A DNA stretch of 64,000 nucleotides from Methanocella_A sp963769045 (lineage in GTDB: Archaea > Halobacteriota > Methanocellia > Methanocellales > Methanocellaceae). Positions 50,857 through 59,467 of the stretch are shown piece by piece. Under the pieces are notes generated by a model, which had not been told where the DNA came from, did no database searches, and worked only from the letters and a program-made list of their open reading frames with translations. Position numbers and translations under genes: made by a program. The stretch is taken from the NCBI GenBank assembly GCA_963769045.1, contig CAVYKK010000027.1, positions 19,868 to 83,867 on the forward strand, read 5' to 3'. The first letter of the stretch is position 1. Each line of letters starts with the position of its first letter.

Positions 50857-51879
50857 ATGACTGAGCTGCATGCGTTCAGGCCGGTGACCACGGCTTTCGA
50901 GAAGACGAAAAAACTTCTTTTGGAGCCTTTCGACATCGGCTTGTGGATAAAGCTCGTCATCATTACGTTCTTCGTAGGCAGCGGCGCCGGGATATCCAGC
51001 CCGGGCAACGTTCTGCAGTACAGCATGAACCGGTCAGACCTGAGCAACCTTCCGTCATACGATTTTAGCCAGATACTGTCCGATACCACTCTCGTTATAT
51101 TCATCCTGCTGATTGTCCTTGTCCTGGTGGCTATTTCGCTGCTCTTTTCTTACTTGCGCGGCGTCTTCTCGTTCGTCCTTATCAACGCACTGACCACAGG
51201 CAACGTGCGGATCGTCCAGCCCTTCAAAGACAACATGAGCCGGGGCTTCAAGGTGTTCCTGTTCAACATTGCGGCGGGCATTATCTCGCTGGCGGTCATC
51301 GGCGGCATCATCGCGGTCATGGCGCTGGCGCTGTTGTGGGCGATCGGCACCGGCAACGTCTCTTCATTGTCGACGGTGGGACTCCTTGCGGTCATCTTTG
51401 CCGTCATCATCGGGATTTTATTCATCGTCGGGTTCAGCATCCTGATAGGCCTTGTCATCGGTTTCTTTTACGATTTCGGCGTGCCGCTCATGTATTTCAA
51501 TGGCATGGGCCTCCGGCAGGCTATCCGTAGCGTCGCCGGGATGGTCAAAAAGGACCCGCTGGAGTTCCTCGTATACGTTATCGTACGCTGGGTGCTGGAG
51601 ATCGCCATAGGCCTTGTCCTGGGCATTGTCTCCCTGTTCTTCCTCGCGATCTTCTTCGCCATAGGTATCCTCATGGTCCTGGCAGTGGTCGAGACAGCAA
51701 AAATAAGCATACTGATAGCAGCCTTCTTCGTGCTGGCTATCCTGGCAGGACTGTTGCTGCTGATTATCATAATGGCCGTCATCTCGCTGCCGGTCAGCGT
51801 ATATCTCCGCTACTACTCGCTGGACTTCCTGAAGTCAATGGACCCGTCGGCCGTCGTTTACACCGGCCGGTTCGGCTAG
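50857..51879 (+). CDS. Multi-pass membrane protein (DUF7544-like)
   Basis: About 340 residues from the ATG at 50857 (MTELHAFRPVTTAFEKTKKLLLEPFDIGLWIKL). Six or more hydrophobic helices follow, with long runs of Ile/Val/Leu/Gly. The start motif with PFDIGLWIKLVIITFFVG and the YFNGMGLRQAIR loop are like a family of archaeal membrane proteins of unknown function. Codons upstream to 50740 are open but lie in promoter DNA (TATATTTAG near 50829). Confidence 0.7.
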   Translation: MTELHAFRPVTTAFEKTKKLLLEPFDIGLWIKLVIITFFVGSGAGISSPGNVLQYSMNRSDLSNLPSYDFSQILSDTTLVIFILLIVLVLVAISLLFSYLRGVFSFVLINALTTGNVRIVQPFKDNMSRGFKVFLFNIAAGIISLAVIGGIIAVMALALLWAIGTGNVSSLSTVGLLAVIFAVIIGILFIVGFSILIGLVIGFFYDFGVPLMYFNGMGLRQAIRSVAGMVKKDPLEFLVYVIVRWVLEIAIGLVLGIVSLFFLAIFFAIGILMVLAVVETAKISILIAAFFVLAILAGLLLLIIIMAVISLPVSVYLRYYSLDFLKSMDPSAVVYTGRFG

Positions 51880-52052
51880 GCATTGGACACGGAGGGCACA
51901 GAGGCCACGGAGGGCACTAAGATACTATTGCCGCTCGACGAAATGGCAAAAACGCTTTGATAATTTTTAAAAGAGTAATCGACTTTTCATTATGATGGAC
52001 AGGCTGAATCCTTCGTGCCCTTAGTGGCCTCCGTGCCCTCCGTGTCCAATGC
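51880..52052. repeat. CACGGAGGGC hairpin repeat (copy E)
   Basis: The left arm GCATTGGACACGGAGGGCAC starts one base after the stop codon at 51879; the right arm ends GTGCCCTCCGTGTCCAATGC at 52052, so the outermost 20 bases pair perfectly. The loop is about 85 bases. The 9-base units here are CACGGAGGG-like. It lies between convergent genes and takes up the whole gap. Confidence 0.9.
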
Positions 52053-52205
52053 TTATTTTTCCATCTTACCGAGTTCCTTATGCTTGTAAATGTCAGCACA
52101 ACGCTGGGAACAGAAGCTCTTTCCTCCGTACTTCACAGCTTTACTGCCTTCAATCGGTTTGCCGCAATTCGCGCAAACCTTGGAGCCGAATAAACCGCCA
52201 AGCAT
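52053..52205 (-). CDS. Small zinc-finger protein (TRASH-like)
   Basis: A 50-residue protein, MLGGLFGSKVCANCGKPIEGSK at the start, with CxxC...CxxxC (KVCANC and SFCSQRCADIY) that can bind one zinc ion in a TRASH/MYM-like treble-clef finger. It is probably a small metal- or nucleic-acid-binding protein. The ATG at 52205 is taken; upstream in-frame ATGs (52238 onward) lie in promoter DNA with a TATA-like ATATATTTAATG. It is divergent from hisF, with 53 bases between them. Confidence 0.72.
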   Translation of the reverse strand: MLGGLFGSKVCANCGKPIEGSKAVKYGGKSFCSQRCADIYKHKELGKMEK

Positions 52206-52258
52206 AGTCTTACCATTAAATATATAGATCATCATCACATAAAACCCTCGTGGTTAAC

Positions 52259-53080
52259 ATGCTCACCAAAAGGGTCATTCCCTGTCTCGACGTGACCATC
52301 GGTCCCGATGGCGGCCGCGTGGTCAAGGGCGTAGAGTTCGTGAACCTGCGCCGGGCGGGAGACCCCGTGGAGCTGGCGCGCGCCTACAACGAGCAGGGCG
52401 CCGACGAGCTCGTCTTTTTAGACATTACCGCGTCACACGAAGGCCGGGCGACCATGATCGACGTGATCGAGCGTACGGCGAATGAGGTTTTTATACCTAT
52501 GACCGTGGGCGGCGGCATCAAGACCATCGGCGATATCCGTAGCATCCTCAGGGCGGGCGCAGACAAGATTACGGTGAACACGTCTGCAGTCAAGAACCCC
52601 TCTTTCATCAAAGAAGCGTCCGACATCTTCGGCTCCCAGTGCATCGTCACCGCGATCGACTGCCGGAGCAACGCCAATCTCGACGACCCGCATGCCCGGA
52701 ACATAATCAAAAAGAAGGATGGCACCCCCGCCTGGTACGAGGTCGTCATCTACGGCGGCAGAAAACCGACTGGCATCGATGCGATAGAGTGGGCGAGGCA
52801 GGTGGAGGAGCTCGGCAGCGGCGAGATCATGCTCACCAGCATGGACACCGACGGGACAAAGGACGGCTATGACATTTGTGTCACGAAAGCGGTCTGCGAA
52901 GCGGTGCGGATACCGGTGATCGCCTCCGGCGGCGCCGGCAACATCGAGCACATGTACGAGGCGTTCGCCTGCGCTGACGCCGATGCGGCCCTCGCGGCCA
53001 GCATCTTCCATTTCGGCGAATACACCATCGGGCAGGCAAAGGCATACCTGCGCTCGAAAGGCATCCCCGTGAGGCCCTGA
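52259..53080 (+). CDS. hisF: Imidazole glycerol phosphate synthase subunit HisF
   Basis: About 273 residues, the cyclase (beta/alpha)8 barrel that, with HisH, makes imidazole glycerol phosphate and AICAR in histidine synthesis. Catalytic aspartates are seen in IPCLDVTIG (first strand) and VTAIDCRSN (fifth strand); phosphate-binding loops are TVGGGIKTIGD, TVNTSAVKNP and ASGGAGNIEH. The start is the ATG at 52259, matching the family start MLTKRVIPCLDV. hisH is not in the window. A MazG-like gene starts one base after the stop. Confidence 0.96.
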   Translation: MLTKRVIPCLDVTIGPDGGRVVKGVEFVNLRRAGDPVELARAYNEQGADELVFLDITASHEGRATMIDVIERTANEVFIPMTVGGGIKTIGDIRSILRAGADKITVNTSAVKNPSFIKEASDIFGSQCIVTAIDCRSNANLDDPHARNIIKKKDGTPAWYEVVIYGGRKPTGIDAIEWARQVEELGSGEIMLTSMDTDGTKDGYDICVTKAVCEAVRIPVIASGGAGNIEHMYEAFACADADAALAASIFHFGEYTIGQAKAYLRSKGIPVRP

Positions 53081-53081
53081 C

Positions 53082-53369
53082 ATGGAGATACGCGAGTTCC
53101 AGCGGCTGATGAAGGAGATCTACGGCAAGAACGACGACGCCCGTGGCACCGAGAAGACATACCTCTGGTTCTTCGAGGAGACCGGCGAGCTGGCCGAAGC
53201 ACTCCGCCAGCAGGACAAGGGGCAGATCGCCCACGAAATGGCTGACGTTTTTGCCTGGATGGTCTCCATCGCCAACATGCTCGATATCGATGTCGAAGAC
53301 GCCTGTCTTTCCAAGTATCCCCTCAAATGCCCCCGCTGCGGTGCCAATCCTTGCACCTGCGGGAAATGA
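53082..53369 (+). CDS. MazG-like nucleotide pyrophosphohydrolase with C-terminal metal motif
   Basis: A 95-residue all-alpha NTP pyrophosphohydrolase: WFFEETGELAEAL (ExxE) and HEMADVFAWMVSIAN (ExxD) supply the Mg-binding acids. The C-terminal LKCPRCGANPCTCGK adds a small cysteine-rich zinc-binding tail, seen in some archaeal MazG-like proteins. It is coupled to hisF by a one-base gap, although histidine synthesis normally uses HisE/HisI; it could serve as a house-cleaning enzyme or a HisE-like phosphohydrolase. Confidence 0.85.
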   Translation: MEIREFQRLMKEIYGKNDDARGTEKTYLWFFEETGELAEALRQQDKGQIAHEMADVFAWMVSIANMLDIDVEDACLSKYPLKCPRCGANPCTCGK

Positions 53370-53377
53370 GGCCCCAG

Positions 53378-53552
53378 AGGTTTGCGAGAGGTCACAGAGT
53401 TTCACCACAGAGGTCACAGAGGTCACAGAGGTATTCACAGAGGTTTGTTTTTATAACAGGGCTCCAACCAGCCTTTTCCTTAAAAGTCCTCTGTGTCGTC
53501 CTCTGTGACCTCTGTGACCTCTGTGCTGAGCTCTGTGACCTCTCGCAAACCT
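53378..53552. repeat. CACAGAGGT hairpin repeat (copy B)
   Basis: The outer 22 bases of both arms (53378-53399 and 53531-53552) pair perfectly; the inner arms hold repeated CACAGAGGT units. Loop and arms resemble copy A at 40571-40749. It fills most of the 53370-53634 gap. Confidence 0.9.
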
Positions 53553-53634
53553 TTGCGGACTCCAACCTCTCGGGGCCTCCGCGTCCTCCGAATGACCGGC
53601 ATGTATTTTACTCCAAAAAGCCATCTCACAAGCT

Positions 53635-54360
53635 ATGCCAGAACCATCGGCCGGGCTTGCGGCGAAAAACGCATGGCAGCATATGCGCCGCCTGCTTTTT
53701 CCTTTCCGTCCGCGAAGGTGGCTGGCCGTCTACCGGGCACAGATCACAAAAAGCCCCAGCGTCGATCCTGTCATCGTAGAGATGCGAAGGATACGGCCCT
53801 ACTACCGTGGCACCAGGCTGCTGACCGGTGCGGGTTTTCTCCTCATTGCAGCGGCCTTTGTGCTGCCGTTGTTCGTGCTCTTCGTCGAGCCTGAAACTTT
53901 CACTCTTATCCTGATCGCCTATGCCATCACCTTTGTCACTGCTTCTATAGCAGGCATGATCATACAATCGGGAATGGACGCGATTTTCGCTCTCCAGCAC
54001 GAGCGTAAGCTGACGTTTCGACAGGCATTGCGAGCATATCAGTCACTGATGCGGTCCCGGGGCGATCTCACCATCGGGTACATGTCCATCAAGCTCGCCG
54101 TAGACTTTTCTCTTTCGACGCTGGCACTGGCCTTCTATCTGCCAGCCGTGCTGGTGGCAATGTATCTGATGATATACATCACAGACTCTATACTGGGCCA
54201 CGTCGAGATGGGATCGACACCCTATGTCGGGCTGCTCGTGGTCGCCCTGCTGGCGTTCCTGGGCTTCGTGGCCACACTGCTTCTCACGTTGCCGGCGACA
54301 GCCTTCTACGGGTATTACACCGAAGAAGCCGTCAGGATGATGCAGGAGGCAACGGAGTGA
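53635..54360 (+). CDS. Membrane protein, unknown function
   Basis: A 241-residue protein: a basic cytoplasmic start of about 60 residues, then five or so hydrophobic helices (for example GAGFLLIAAAFVLPLFVLFV and VGLLVVALLAFLGFVATLLL) with a charged loop between the second and third (QHERKLTFRQALRAYQSLMRSR). I do not recognise the family. Its TGA overlaps the GTG start of the permease gene, so the two are translated together and may work together. Confidence 0.62.
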   Translation: MPEPSAGLAAKNAWQHMRRLLFPFRPRRWLAVYRAQITKSPSVDPVIVEMRRIRPYYRGTRLLTGAGFLLIAAAFVLPLFVLFVEPETFTLILIAYAITFVTASIAGMIIQSGMDAIFALQHERKLTFRQALRAYQSLMRSRGDLTIGYMSIKLAVDFSLSTLALAFYLPAVLVAMYLMIYITDSILGHVEMGSTPYVGLLVVALLAFLGFVATLLLTLPATAFYGYYTEEAVRMMQEATE

Positions 54361-55532
54361 AACGCTTCATACCGATGAAGCGCATCATCCGGAAGAAGAA
54401 AGACAAGCCGCTGGGCCTCGTCGACCTGGTAGGCCTCGGCGTCGGGGGCACTATCGGTTCGGGTATCTTCGTGGTGCCGGCGGTTGCCGCAGGCATGACC
54501 GGGCCCAGTTCACTCCTCGCTTGGCTGCTGTGCGTAATCTCCTTTGGCGCGGTGTTAGGGTGCCTGACGGTACTGGCCCGCAAGTACGCGGTGACCGGGG
54601 CGTTCTATTCGATCTTCGAGAAATCGTTTAGCGCGCCGGTAGCCACTGCGACTATTGCGCTTTACATTATCTCCGGCGTGCTGGGTGTCGCCACTATAGC
54701 GGCAGCGATCGGCGATATCGTGAAAATAGACGGCGTCCCGCCCGTCGCTCTCGAGGCCGGGCTGGTCGTGGGGTTCGGGCTGCTGAACCTGATCGGCATC
54801 GCGCTGGCCGCCAGGATCGAAGACTTCCTGACCGTGATCAAGATATTGCCGCTGCTTGTCATCCCGATATTGCTGTTCCCGTTTATCAGCGCCGACAACT
54901 TCCTGCCCATGAGCACTCACGGCATGGACTTCCTGAAGAGTGCCGTTGTCATTTACTGGTGCTTCACCGGCTTCGAGCTCTCGGCCATCCCTTCTAAAGC
55001 GGTGCGCGACCCGGAGCATACGGTGCCTCGCTCGCTGATATACGTGTTCGTCGCGGTGACAGTGATCTACCTGGCGTTGAACTTCGCGCTCATCGGCAGC
55101 GTAGGCACCGATGCGCTGGCCTCCACAATGACGCCAATCTCCTATGCCGTCGATCATTTCTTCAGCGGCTGGGGCGTGGTCGTCGCCTTCGTCGCCATCG
55201 TCTCGATGCTGTCGGCGCTCAACGCCTATCTGCTCGGCACGTCGCTGGTCATGGAGAGCTTCTCCGCAAAATACTGGAGGCCGCTGACCTTCGAGCGCAA
55301 AGGCATCCCCGTATTTACTGTCATCATCTGCACGATCGCCACCGTGATCCTGCTGTTTGTCACCCGCGACTTCTCGCTCCTGGCCAGCGCGTCGGTGATC
55401 GCGACACTTGTGCCATACCTGGCGCTCTGCTATGCGGCGCTGAAATATATCGAACGGCCGCTGGTAAAAGTCATGGCGATTATTGGAATCCTGTCGACGG
55501 GGATTGTGCTCGTGTCGAGCTTTTTGCTATAA
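54357..55532 (+). CDS. APC-family amino acid permease
   Basis: A 391-residue transporter with 10-12 membrane helices. The first helix carries the family motif GLGVGGTIGSGIFVVPAVAAG (unwound GSGIF substrate-binding part), and YWCFTGFELSAIPSKAVRDPEHTVPRSLI is the typical sixth helix and loop. The substrate cannot be read from sequence. It starts with GTG overlapping the previous stop; an ATG at 54375 is an alternative. Confidence 0.88.
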   Translation: MKRFIPMKRIIRKKKDKPLGLVDLVGLGVGGTIGSGIFVVPAVAAGMTGPSSLLAWLLCVISFGAVLGCLTVLARKYAVTGAFYSIFEKSFSAPVATATIALYIISGVLGVATIAAAIGDIVKIDGVPPVALEAGLVVGFGLLNLIGIALAARIEDFLTVIKILPLLVIPILLFPFISADNFLPMSTHGMDFLKSAVVIYWCFTGFELSAIPSKAVRDPEHTVPRSLIYVFVAVTVIYLALNFALIGSVGTDALASTMTPISYAVDHFFSGWGVVVAFVAIVSMLSALNAYLLGTSLVMESFSAKYWRPLTFERKGIPVFTVIICTIATVILLFVTRDFSLLASASVIATLVPYLALCYAALKYIERPLVKVMAIIGILSTGIVLVSSFLL

Positions 55533-55551
55533 TAACGGTTGCTAAGGAAGC

Positions 55552-55640
55552 CAAAAGCGCCAGGGCTGTACAGGCAATCCTGCCCGGCCGCTCGCTCGCG
55601 CACGTGCGCGTTTGCACAGGCGGGCAAGCCACATGGGCAT
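55552..55640. repeat. CG-core element (copy 6)
   Basis: GCCCGGCCGCTCGCTCGCGC at about 55582-55601 and CACGTGCGCG after it, with outer CAGGGCTGTACAGGCAATCCTGCC on the left and GCACAGGCGGGCAAGCC on the right, which partly pair (GCAATCCTGCCC against GGCGGGCAAGC). It lies between the convergent permease and tmk genes. Confidence 0.6.
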
Positions 55641-55655
55641 GGCCAAAGCCTTATA

Positions 55656-56288
55656 TCAGCAAAATATGCCGGGCAATCGCTCTTTTATAGCCCTGATAAT
55701 TGAATCGTGCACCGCTTCAGGCTGTCGCTCTGCGTTGATAATTACTCCGTTAGGCTTCCGGCCGATCGCCAGGAAGATCTCACGGACCTTTTTCAAGTAA
55801 TCTTCTTTCTCAAAAGAGTCCAGCGCCGTCTTCCTGGAATTGGTAATGCGCGACAGCCCGCTGGAAGGATCAATGTCCAGCACGATGACCAGGTCGGGCA
55901 TCGGCGAAAACTGCTCATTCTCCGTCTCTATCTGCCACGGGTCGAGGCCCCGGGCGCCCTGGTAAGCCATGTTGGACTGGTAATAGCGGTCCATGACGAC
56001 CACTTTGCCGGATTTCAGCGCCGGGAGTATGTTCTTTGCCACGTCTTCCCTGCGGTCCATCATGAACAGCCGCATCTCCTCCTGTGGGGTAGTGGGTTTA
56101 TGTGCGGTCGCATTGCTCCTGATCTCACGGCCGTATTGGCCGTCCGTCGGTTCCTTCAGTATAACCGCATCGACGCCGTTGTCCCGGAGCCAGTCGCCCA
56201 GCATTTTGATCTGCGTGGACTTGCCGGCCCCGTCGATGCCCTCGATACTGATCAGGCAGCCTCTTCTATGGGGTCCGCGGTCGCTCAT
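55656..56288 (-). CDS. tmk: Thymidylate kinase
   Basis: A 210-residue P-loop kinase that makes dTDP from dTMP. The P-loop is IEGIDGAGKSTQ, the DR(Y/H) motif is VMDRYYQSNMAYQGARG, and the LID region lies around SSGLSRITNSRKTA. The length is normal. It stands alone between convergent and divergent neighbours; the start at 56288 leaves about 13 residues before the P-loop strand. Confidence 0.93.
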   Translation of the reverse strand: MSDRGPHRRGCLISIEGIDGAGKSTQIKMLGDWLRDNGVDAVILKEPTDGQYGREIRSNATAHKPTTPQEEMRLFMMDRREDVAKNILPALKSGKVVVMDRYYQSNMAYQGARGLDPWQIETENEQFSPMPDLVIVLDIDPSSGLSRITNSRKTALDSFEKEDYLKKVREIFLAIGRKPNGVIINAERQPEAVHDSIIRAIKERLPGIFC

Positions 56289-56390
56289 CGAGTGTTCATT
56301 AGCTCTATATGTAATAAACCCACCGGGAAACCGTGACTAATGTGCATCAACATGAAAATATATAAGAAGTCTGCCGACATATACCTGCAT

Positions 56391-56762
56391 ATGCCTTCGC
56401 TCACGCTGCAGTTTACAGGCCTGGCCGTTGTTGCAGCCATTGTTATTGCAGGATGCATAAACCCTGACGACATCGCAGTTCCCGATGGGTATGAGGCAGC
56501 GGTGAAGGTATTAAGCGGCGTAGCCGCGATAGCCGGCTCGCTATGCCTGACAGCGGCCATCGGCCGGACGTTCCTGCGTTCCGTCGGCATCGCCTCGTTC
56601 AAGGCCGCTTACGTGGCGGCGATGGCGCTGTCAGGGCCAGGGCTGGCGGAGGTTTTATCCGCGTTCCGGCCGGTGAATGTCAGTAACGCACTGCTGGCGT
56701 ACTGCATGGTAGTGATCATCTCCGGCGTCCTGTGGGTGAGGTTCTATGGCCATGCCGCCTGA
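56391..56762 (+). CDS. Membrane protein, unknown (first of three-gene set)
   Basis: About 123 residues with three or four hydrophobic helices (LQFTGLAVVAAIVIAGCI, AVKVLSGVAAIAGSLCLTAAIG and LLAYCMVVIISGVLWVRF). The start is set at the ATG at 56391 because a TATA-like AAATATATAAG at 56354-56364 predicts transcription from about here; the open frame reaches up to 56340. The last 17 bases overlap the next gene. No family is recognised. Confidence 0.55.
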   Translation: MPSLTLQFTGLAVVAAIVIAGCINPDDIAVPDGYEAAVKVLSGVAAIAGSLCLTAAIGRTFLRSVGIASFKAAYVAAMALSGPGLAEVLSAFRPVNVSNALLAYCMVVIISGVLWVRFYGHAA

Positions 56763-57036
56763 AACTGTTGAAACAGCCACTGCCGCTACAGCCATCGTCG
56801 CGGTCGCCATTCAATACTATGTCACCAGGAAAGCGGGCACATGGTTCTTCGTATTCGGACTGTTGGGTTCGAGTGCGATTACCCTGTCAGCCATAGCGTT
56901 ATTCCCCGGGGCCGCCTGGCCCGAGGCACTTGCTGCGGCCGATATCGGCATACTGGTGGCAGGATGCGCTGCATTCGCATCATCGGCATGGCTGTACGTG
57001 GCTTTCAAGATGGCCGGTGACATGGATGGCGGTTAA
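56746..57036 (+). CDS. Membrane protein, unknown (second of set)
   Basis: A 96-residue protein with three hydrophobic helices (ATAATAIVAVAIQYYV, FFVFGLLGSSAITLSAIALF and IGILVAGCAAFASSAWLYVAF) and short charged ends. It overlaps the genes on both sides (17 and 11 bases), which supports a tightly coupled three-gene unit. No family is recognised. Confidence 0.55.
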   Translation: MAMPPETVETATAATAIVAVAIQYYVTRKAGTWFFVFGLLGSSAITLSAIALFPGAAWPEALAAADIGILVAGCAAFASSAWLYVAFKMAGDMDGG

Positions 57037-57403
57037 GGCCATTGTCGATGCTTTGAGGGGGGCCGAAGGCTATGCCGGAGGAAGTGTTTATTCAGCGGGG
57101 CATGAGATCTTTTCTGAGAATATAGAACGGGACTATGTCGATACGGTGCTCCGGCTGTTGCATCTTTCCGCCAGCGTCCGCAGGGTTAGCGTGGCTGCAA
57201 GGGGTTTCACCGTCATTGGTTTCAGCACAGATGGCTATGATGTCGTACTGAAGCTCGCCGGACGTTTCCCGGCCACACCAGCGCTCTGTATCGCGGAGCC
57301 GGAGTTCATCGACAGCTCCTGCGCCCCGGCGTTGCCCTCTAAGGAGGCCGCAAGGATCGAGGCCGAAGCTGCCCTGAAGGCATTCGGGCTTTTAGACGGT
57401 TGA
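57026..57403 (+). CDS. Soluble protein, unknown (third of set)
   Basis: About 125 residues from the ATG at 57026 (MAVKAIVDALRGAEGYAGGSVY). It has an alpha/beta pattern without membrane helices (YVDTVLRLLHLSASVRRVSVAARGFTVIGFSTDG). The frame is open further upstream but then lies inside the previous gene. It probably works with the two membrane proteins; the function is unknown. Confidence 0.55.
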   Translation: MAVKAIVDALRGAEGYAGGSVYSAGHEIFSENIERDYVDTVLRLLHLSASVRRVSVAARGFTVIGFSTDGYDVVLKLAGRFPATPALCIAEPEFIDSSCAPALPSKEAARIEAEAALKAFGLLDG

Positions 57404-57530
57404 AGGATTTTTCATCCACCCGCGCGCGACGGCCGCCCCGGAGCCGGACGAATGGGATACACACGGACTTATTTACCTTCGACTGTACTTACGCATGGTT
57501 ATTTTTGTATTTTCTGAAAATTCAAAAAAC

Positions 57531-57540
57531 TATAAATATA
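57531..57540 (+). promoter_or_regulatory. TATA box for the regulator-ferredoxin-reductase operon
   Basis: TATAAATATA is centred 27 bases before the ATG at 57562, the distance expected for a leaderless archaeal mRNA. Confidence 0.6.
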
Positions 57541-57561
57541 TGTGCATACTCTATGTGCTTG

Positions 57562-58062
57562 ATGACCAAAACATACCCTGACATCCTTAAGGAGAGAGAG
57601 GCAATCCTCGGGACCTTTGAGGCACTGTTCAAGATACGCGGGATGGGCGACGTCCACGGCAGGGTGTTCGGCTCGATCCTCCTGTCTGTCGAGGAGATGA
57701 CGCAGGACGAGATCAGCGAGTTCACCGGCTATTCGGTCCCGGCGGTCAGCTCCGCGCTGGACGAGCTGGTCAGGGTAGGCCTGATCAACAAGCGCAGGCG
57801 GCAGGACAGCCGTAAATATTATTATTCGAGCCGCGCGGATCTCGACGAGATCTTCCGGATGGTACTCAAGACCGTCCACGACGATTACGTTGCCGTGGTG
57901 CTCGGTCAGTTGAGCCTCGTGATGAAGGTCAATACAAAGATCGTCCCGACACCAGGCCTGCGCGAGCATATAGAGAACATTCAGAACTATGAGCATGAGC
58001 TCAGAGATCTGGAGACATACCTGAAGAGACTGCTGGAAGTCCCGCTGGAGGAAAAGACATGA
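57562..58062 (+). CDS. MarR/GbsR-type transcription regulator
   Basis: About 166 residues with a winged helix (MTQDEISEFTGYSVPAVSSALDELVRVGLINKRRRQDSRKYYY) followed by a long helical dimerisation part. The pattern is that of GbsR/MarR-type regulators. The start at the ATG at 57562 (or 57553) is set by the TATA box at 57531; in-frame codons to 57400 are upstream of the promoter. Its TGA overlaps the ATG of the ferredoxin gene, so it is in the same operon as the lipid reductase, which it may control. Confidence 0.8.
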   Translation: MTKTYPDILKEREAILGTFEALFKIRGMGDVHGRVFGSILLSVEEMTQDEISEFTGYSVPAVSSALDELVRVGLINKRRRQDSRKYYYSSRADLDEIFRMVLKTVHDDYVAVVLGQLSLVMKVNTKIVPTPGLREHIENIQNYEHELRDLETYLKRLLEVPLEEKT

Positions 58063-58238
58063 TTACCGTGAACCGCTACAGGTGCGGTTACTGCGGCGCG
58101 TGCGTGGGCGCGTGCCCTCAGAACGCCATAGACCTGATCGAGACGTTCATCGAGATCGACGTGAACTGCAATAATTGCAGCATCTGCACCAAGGTCTGCC
58201 CGATGGGCGCGCTGGAGCTGGTGAAGGATGAAGAGTGA
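58059..58238 (+). CDS. 2[4Fe-4S] ferredoxin
   Basis: A 59-residue ferredoxin with two complete cluster motifs, C9-x2-C12-x2-C15-x3-C19-P and C37-x2-C40-x2-C43-x3-C47-P. Its ATG overlaps the regulator stop (ATGA) and its end overlaps the reductase start by 11 bases. In Methanosarcina a neighbouring ferredoxin supports geranylgeranyl reductase, so this is probably the electron donor for the next gene product. Confidence 0.92.
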   Translation: MITVNRYRCGYCGACVGACPQNAIDLIETFIEIDVNCNNCSICTKVCPMGALELVKDEE

Positions 58239-59406
58239 GTATGACGTGATCGTGGTCGGCGGCGGCCCGGGGGGCTCGCTGGCTGCGAGGACGGCGGCAC
58301 AACACGGACTGGATGTGCTGCTCATCGAGAAGCGCCAGGAAATCGGCGACCCGATCCGTTGCGCTGAGGGCGTGGGCAAGGCCGGCCTGGCCGAGTTCAT
58401 GGACCCGGACCCGAAATGGATATGCGCCGACATCAAGGAGGCACGGATATTCTCCCCTGACGGCACCTGTATCGAGCTTACCGAGAAGATGGCGGGCAAC
58501 GAGGTCGGCTACGTGCTGGAGAGGAAAATCTTCGACCGGGCTGTGGCCAAGACTGCGGCAAAAGCGGGGGCCGAGGTCCAGGTCAAGACACAGGCGACCG
58601 GGCTGCTCATCGAGAATGGTACTGTCGCAGGAATAAAGGGCAAGCAGCGGGGCAACGACTTCGAGGCCCGCGCAAAGATTGTAGTTGCCGCAGACGGAGT
58701 CGAGTCGAAGGTCGGCCGCTGGGCCGGCATCAACACCACGCTGAAGCTCAAGGACGTCGAGACCTGCGCCCAGTTCCTGATGACCGACATCGACATCCTC
58801 CCGACGTCGTGTGACTTCTACCTTGGCAGTAAATACGCCCCCGGCGGCTATGTCTGGGTGTTCCCGAAGGGCAAGCGCGAAGCCAATGTGGGCATGGGCA
58901 TGCTGGGATCACACTATAAGGGCAAGCACCCCATCCAGTATATCCGCGAGTTCGCCGAATGGAAATTCCCCGAGGGCAAGATCCTCGAGACGGTGGTAGG
59001 CGCGGTGCCGGTCAGCGGCATGCTGCCGAAGCTCTCGACCGGCGGCATGGTCCTGGTGGGCGACGCCGGCCACGTGTCGGACCCGATCACCGGCGGCGGC
59101 ATCATCAACGCCATGGCCAGCGGCCGGATCGCAGGCAATGTCATCGCCGAATCCATCAAGGGCGGGGACGTCTCGGCGAGAGTGCTGACGAAGTACGACA
59201 GGCTGGTCCGCGAGGAGCTGGGCAAGTCGCTCGACAAGAATTACAAGATCAAGGAGGTCGTGACGCGCGTCAACGACAGCACCATGAACGCAGTGACGCA
59301 CTCCCTGAAAGGCGTCGAGCTGGAGAATGTGACCATCCCGAAGCTCGTCAAAGAGATCGTGGTCCGGAACCCCGGCCTCCTTAAAGAGCTCGTTGGCCTG
59401 ATATGA
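58228..59406 (+). CDS. Geranylgeranyl reductase family enzyme (archaeal lipid saturation)
   Basis: A 392-residue FAD enzyme. The N-terminal dinucleotide-binding motif VIVVGGGPGGSLAART, the GDPIRCAEGVGKAGL region near the flavin (the conserved RCAEG segment) and the late FAD motif MVLVGDAGHVSDPITGGGI are present. It likely reduces the double bonds of digeranylgeranylglycerophospholipid to make saturated archaeal lipids, taking electrons from the ferredoxin encoded just upstream. The length fits the family. Confidence 0.92.
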   Translation: MKSEYDVIVVGGGPGGSLAARTAAQHGLDVLLIEKRQEIGDPIRCAEGVGKAGLAEFMDPDPKWICADIKEARIFSPDGTCIELTEKMAGNEVGYVLERKIFDRAVAKTAAKAGAEVQVKTQATGLLIENGTVAGIKGKQRGNDFEARAKIVVAADGVESKVGRWAGINTTLKLKDVETCAQFLMTDIDILPTSCDFYLGSKYAPGGYVWVFPKGKREANVGMGMLGSHYKGKHPIQYIREFAEWKFPEGKILETVVGAVPVSGMLPKLSTGGMVLVGDAGHVSDPITGGGIINAMASGRIAGNVIAESIKGGDVSARVLTKYDRLVREELGKSLDKNYKIKEVVTRVNDSTMNAVTHSLKGVELENVTIPKLVKEIVVRNPGLLKELVGLI

Positions 59407-59467
59407 GACGACCGCGGGCCGGCCAGTGCCCGCGTTACCCTTTTTCTATTAATACTACATACGCTTG

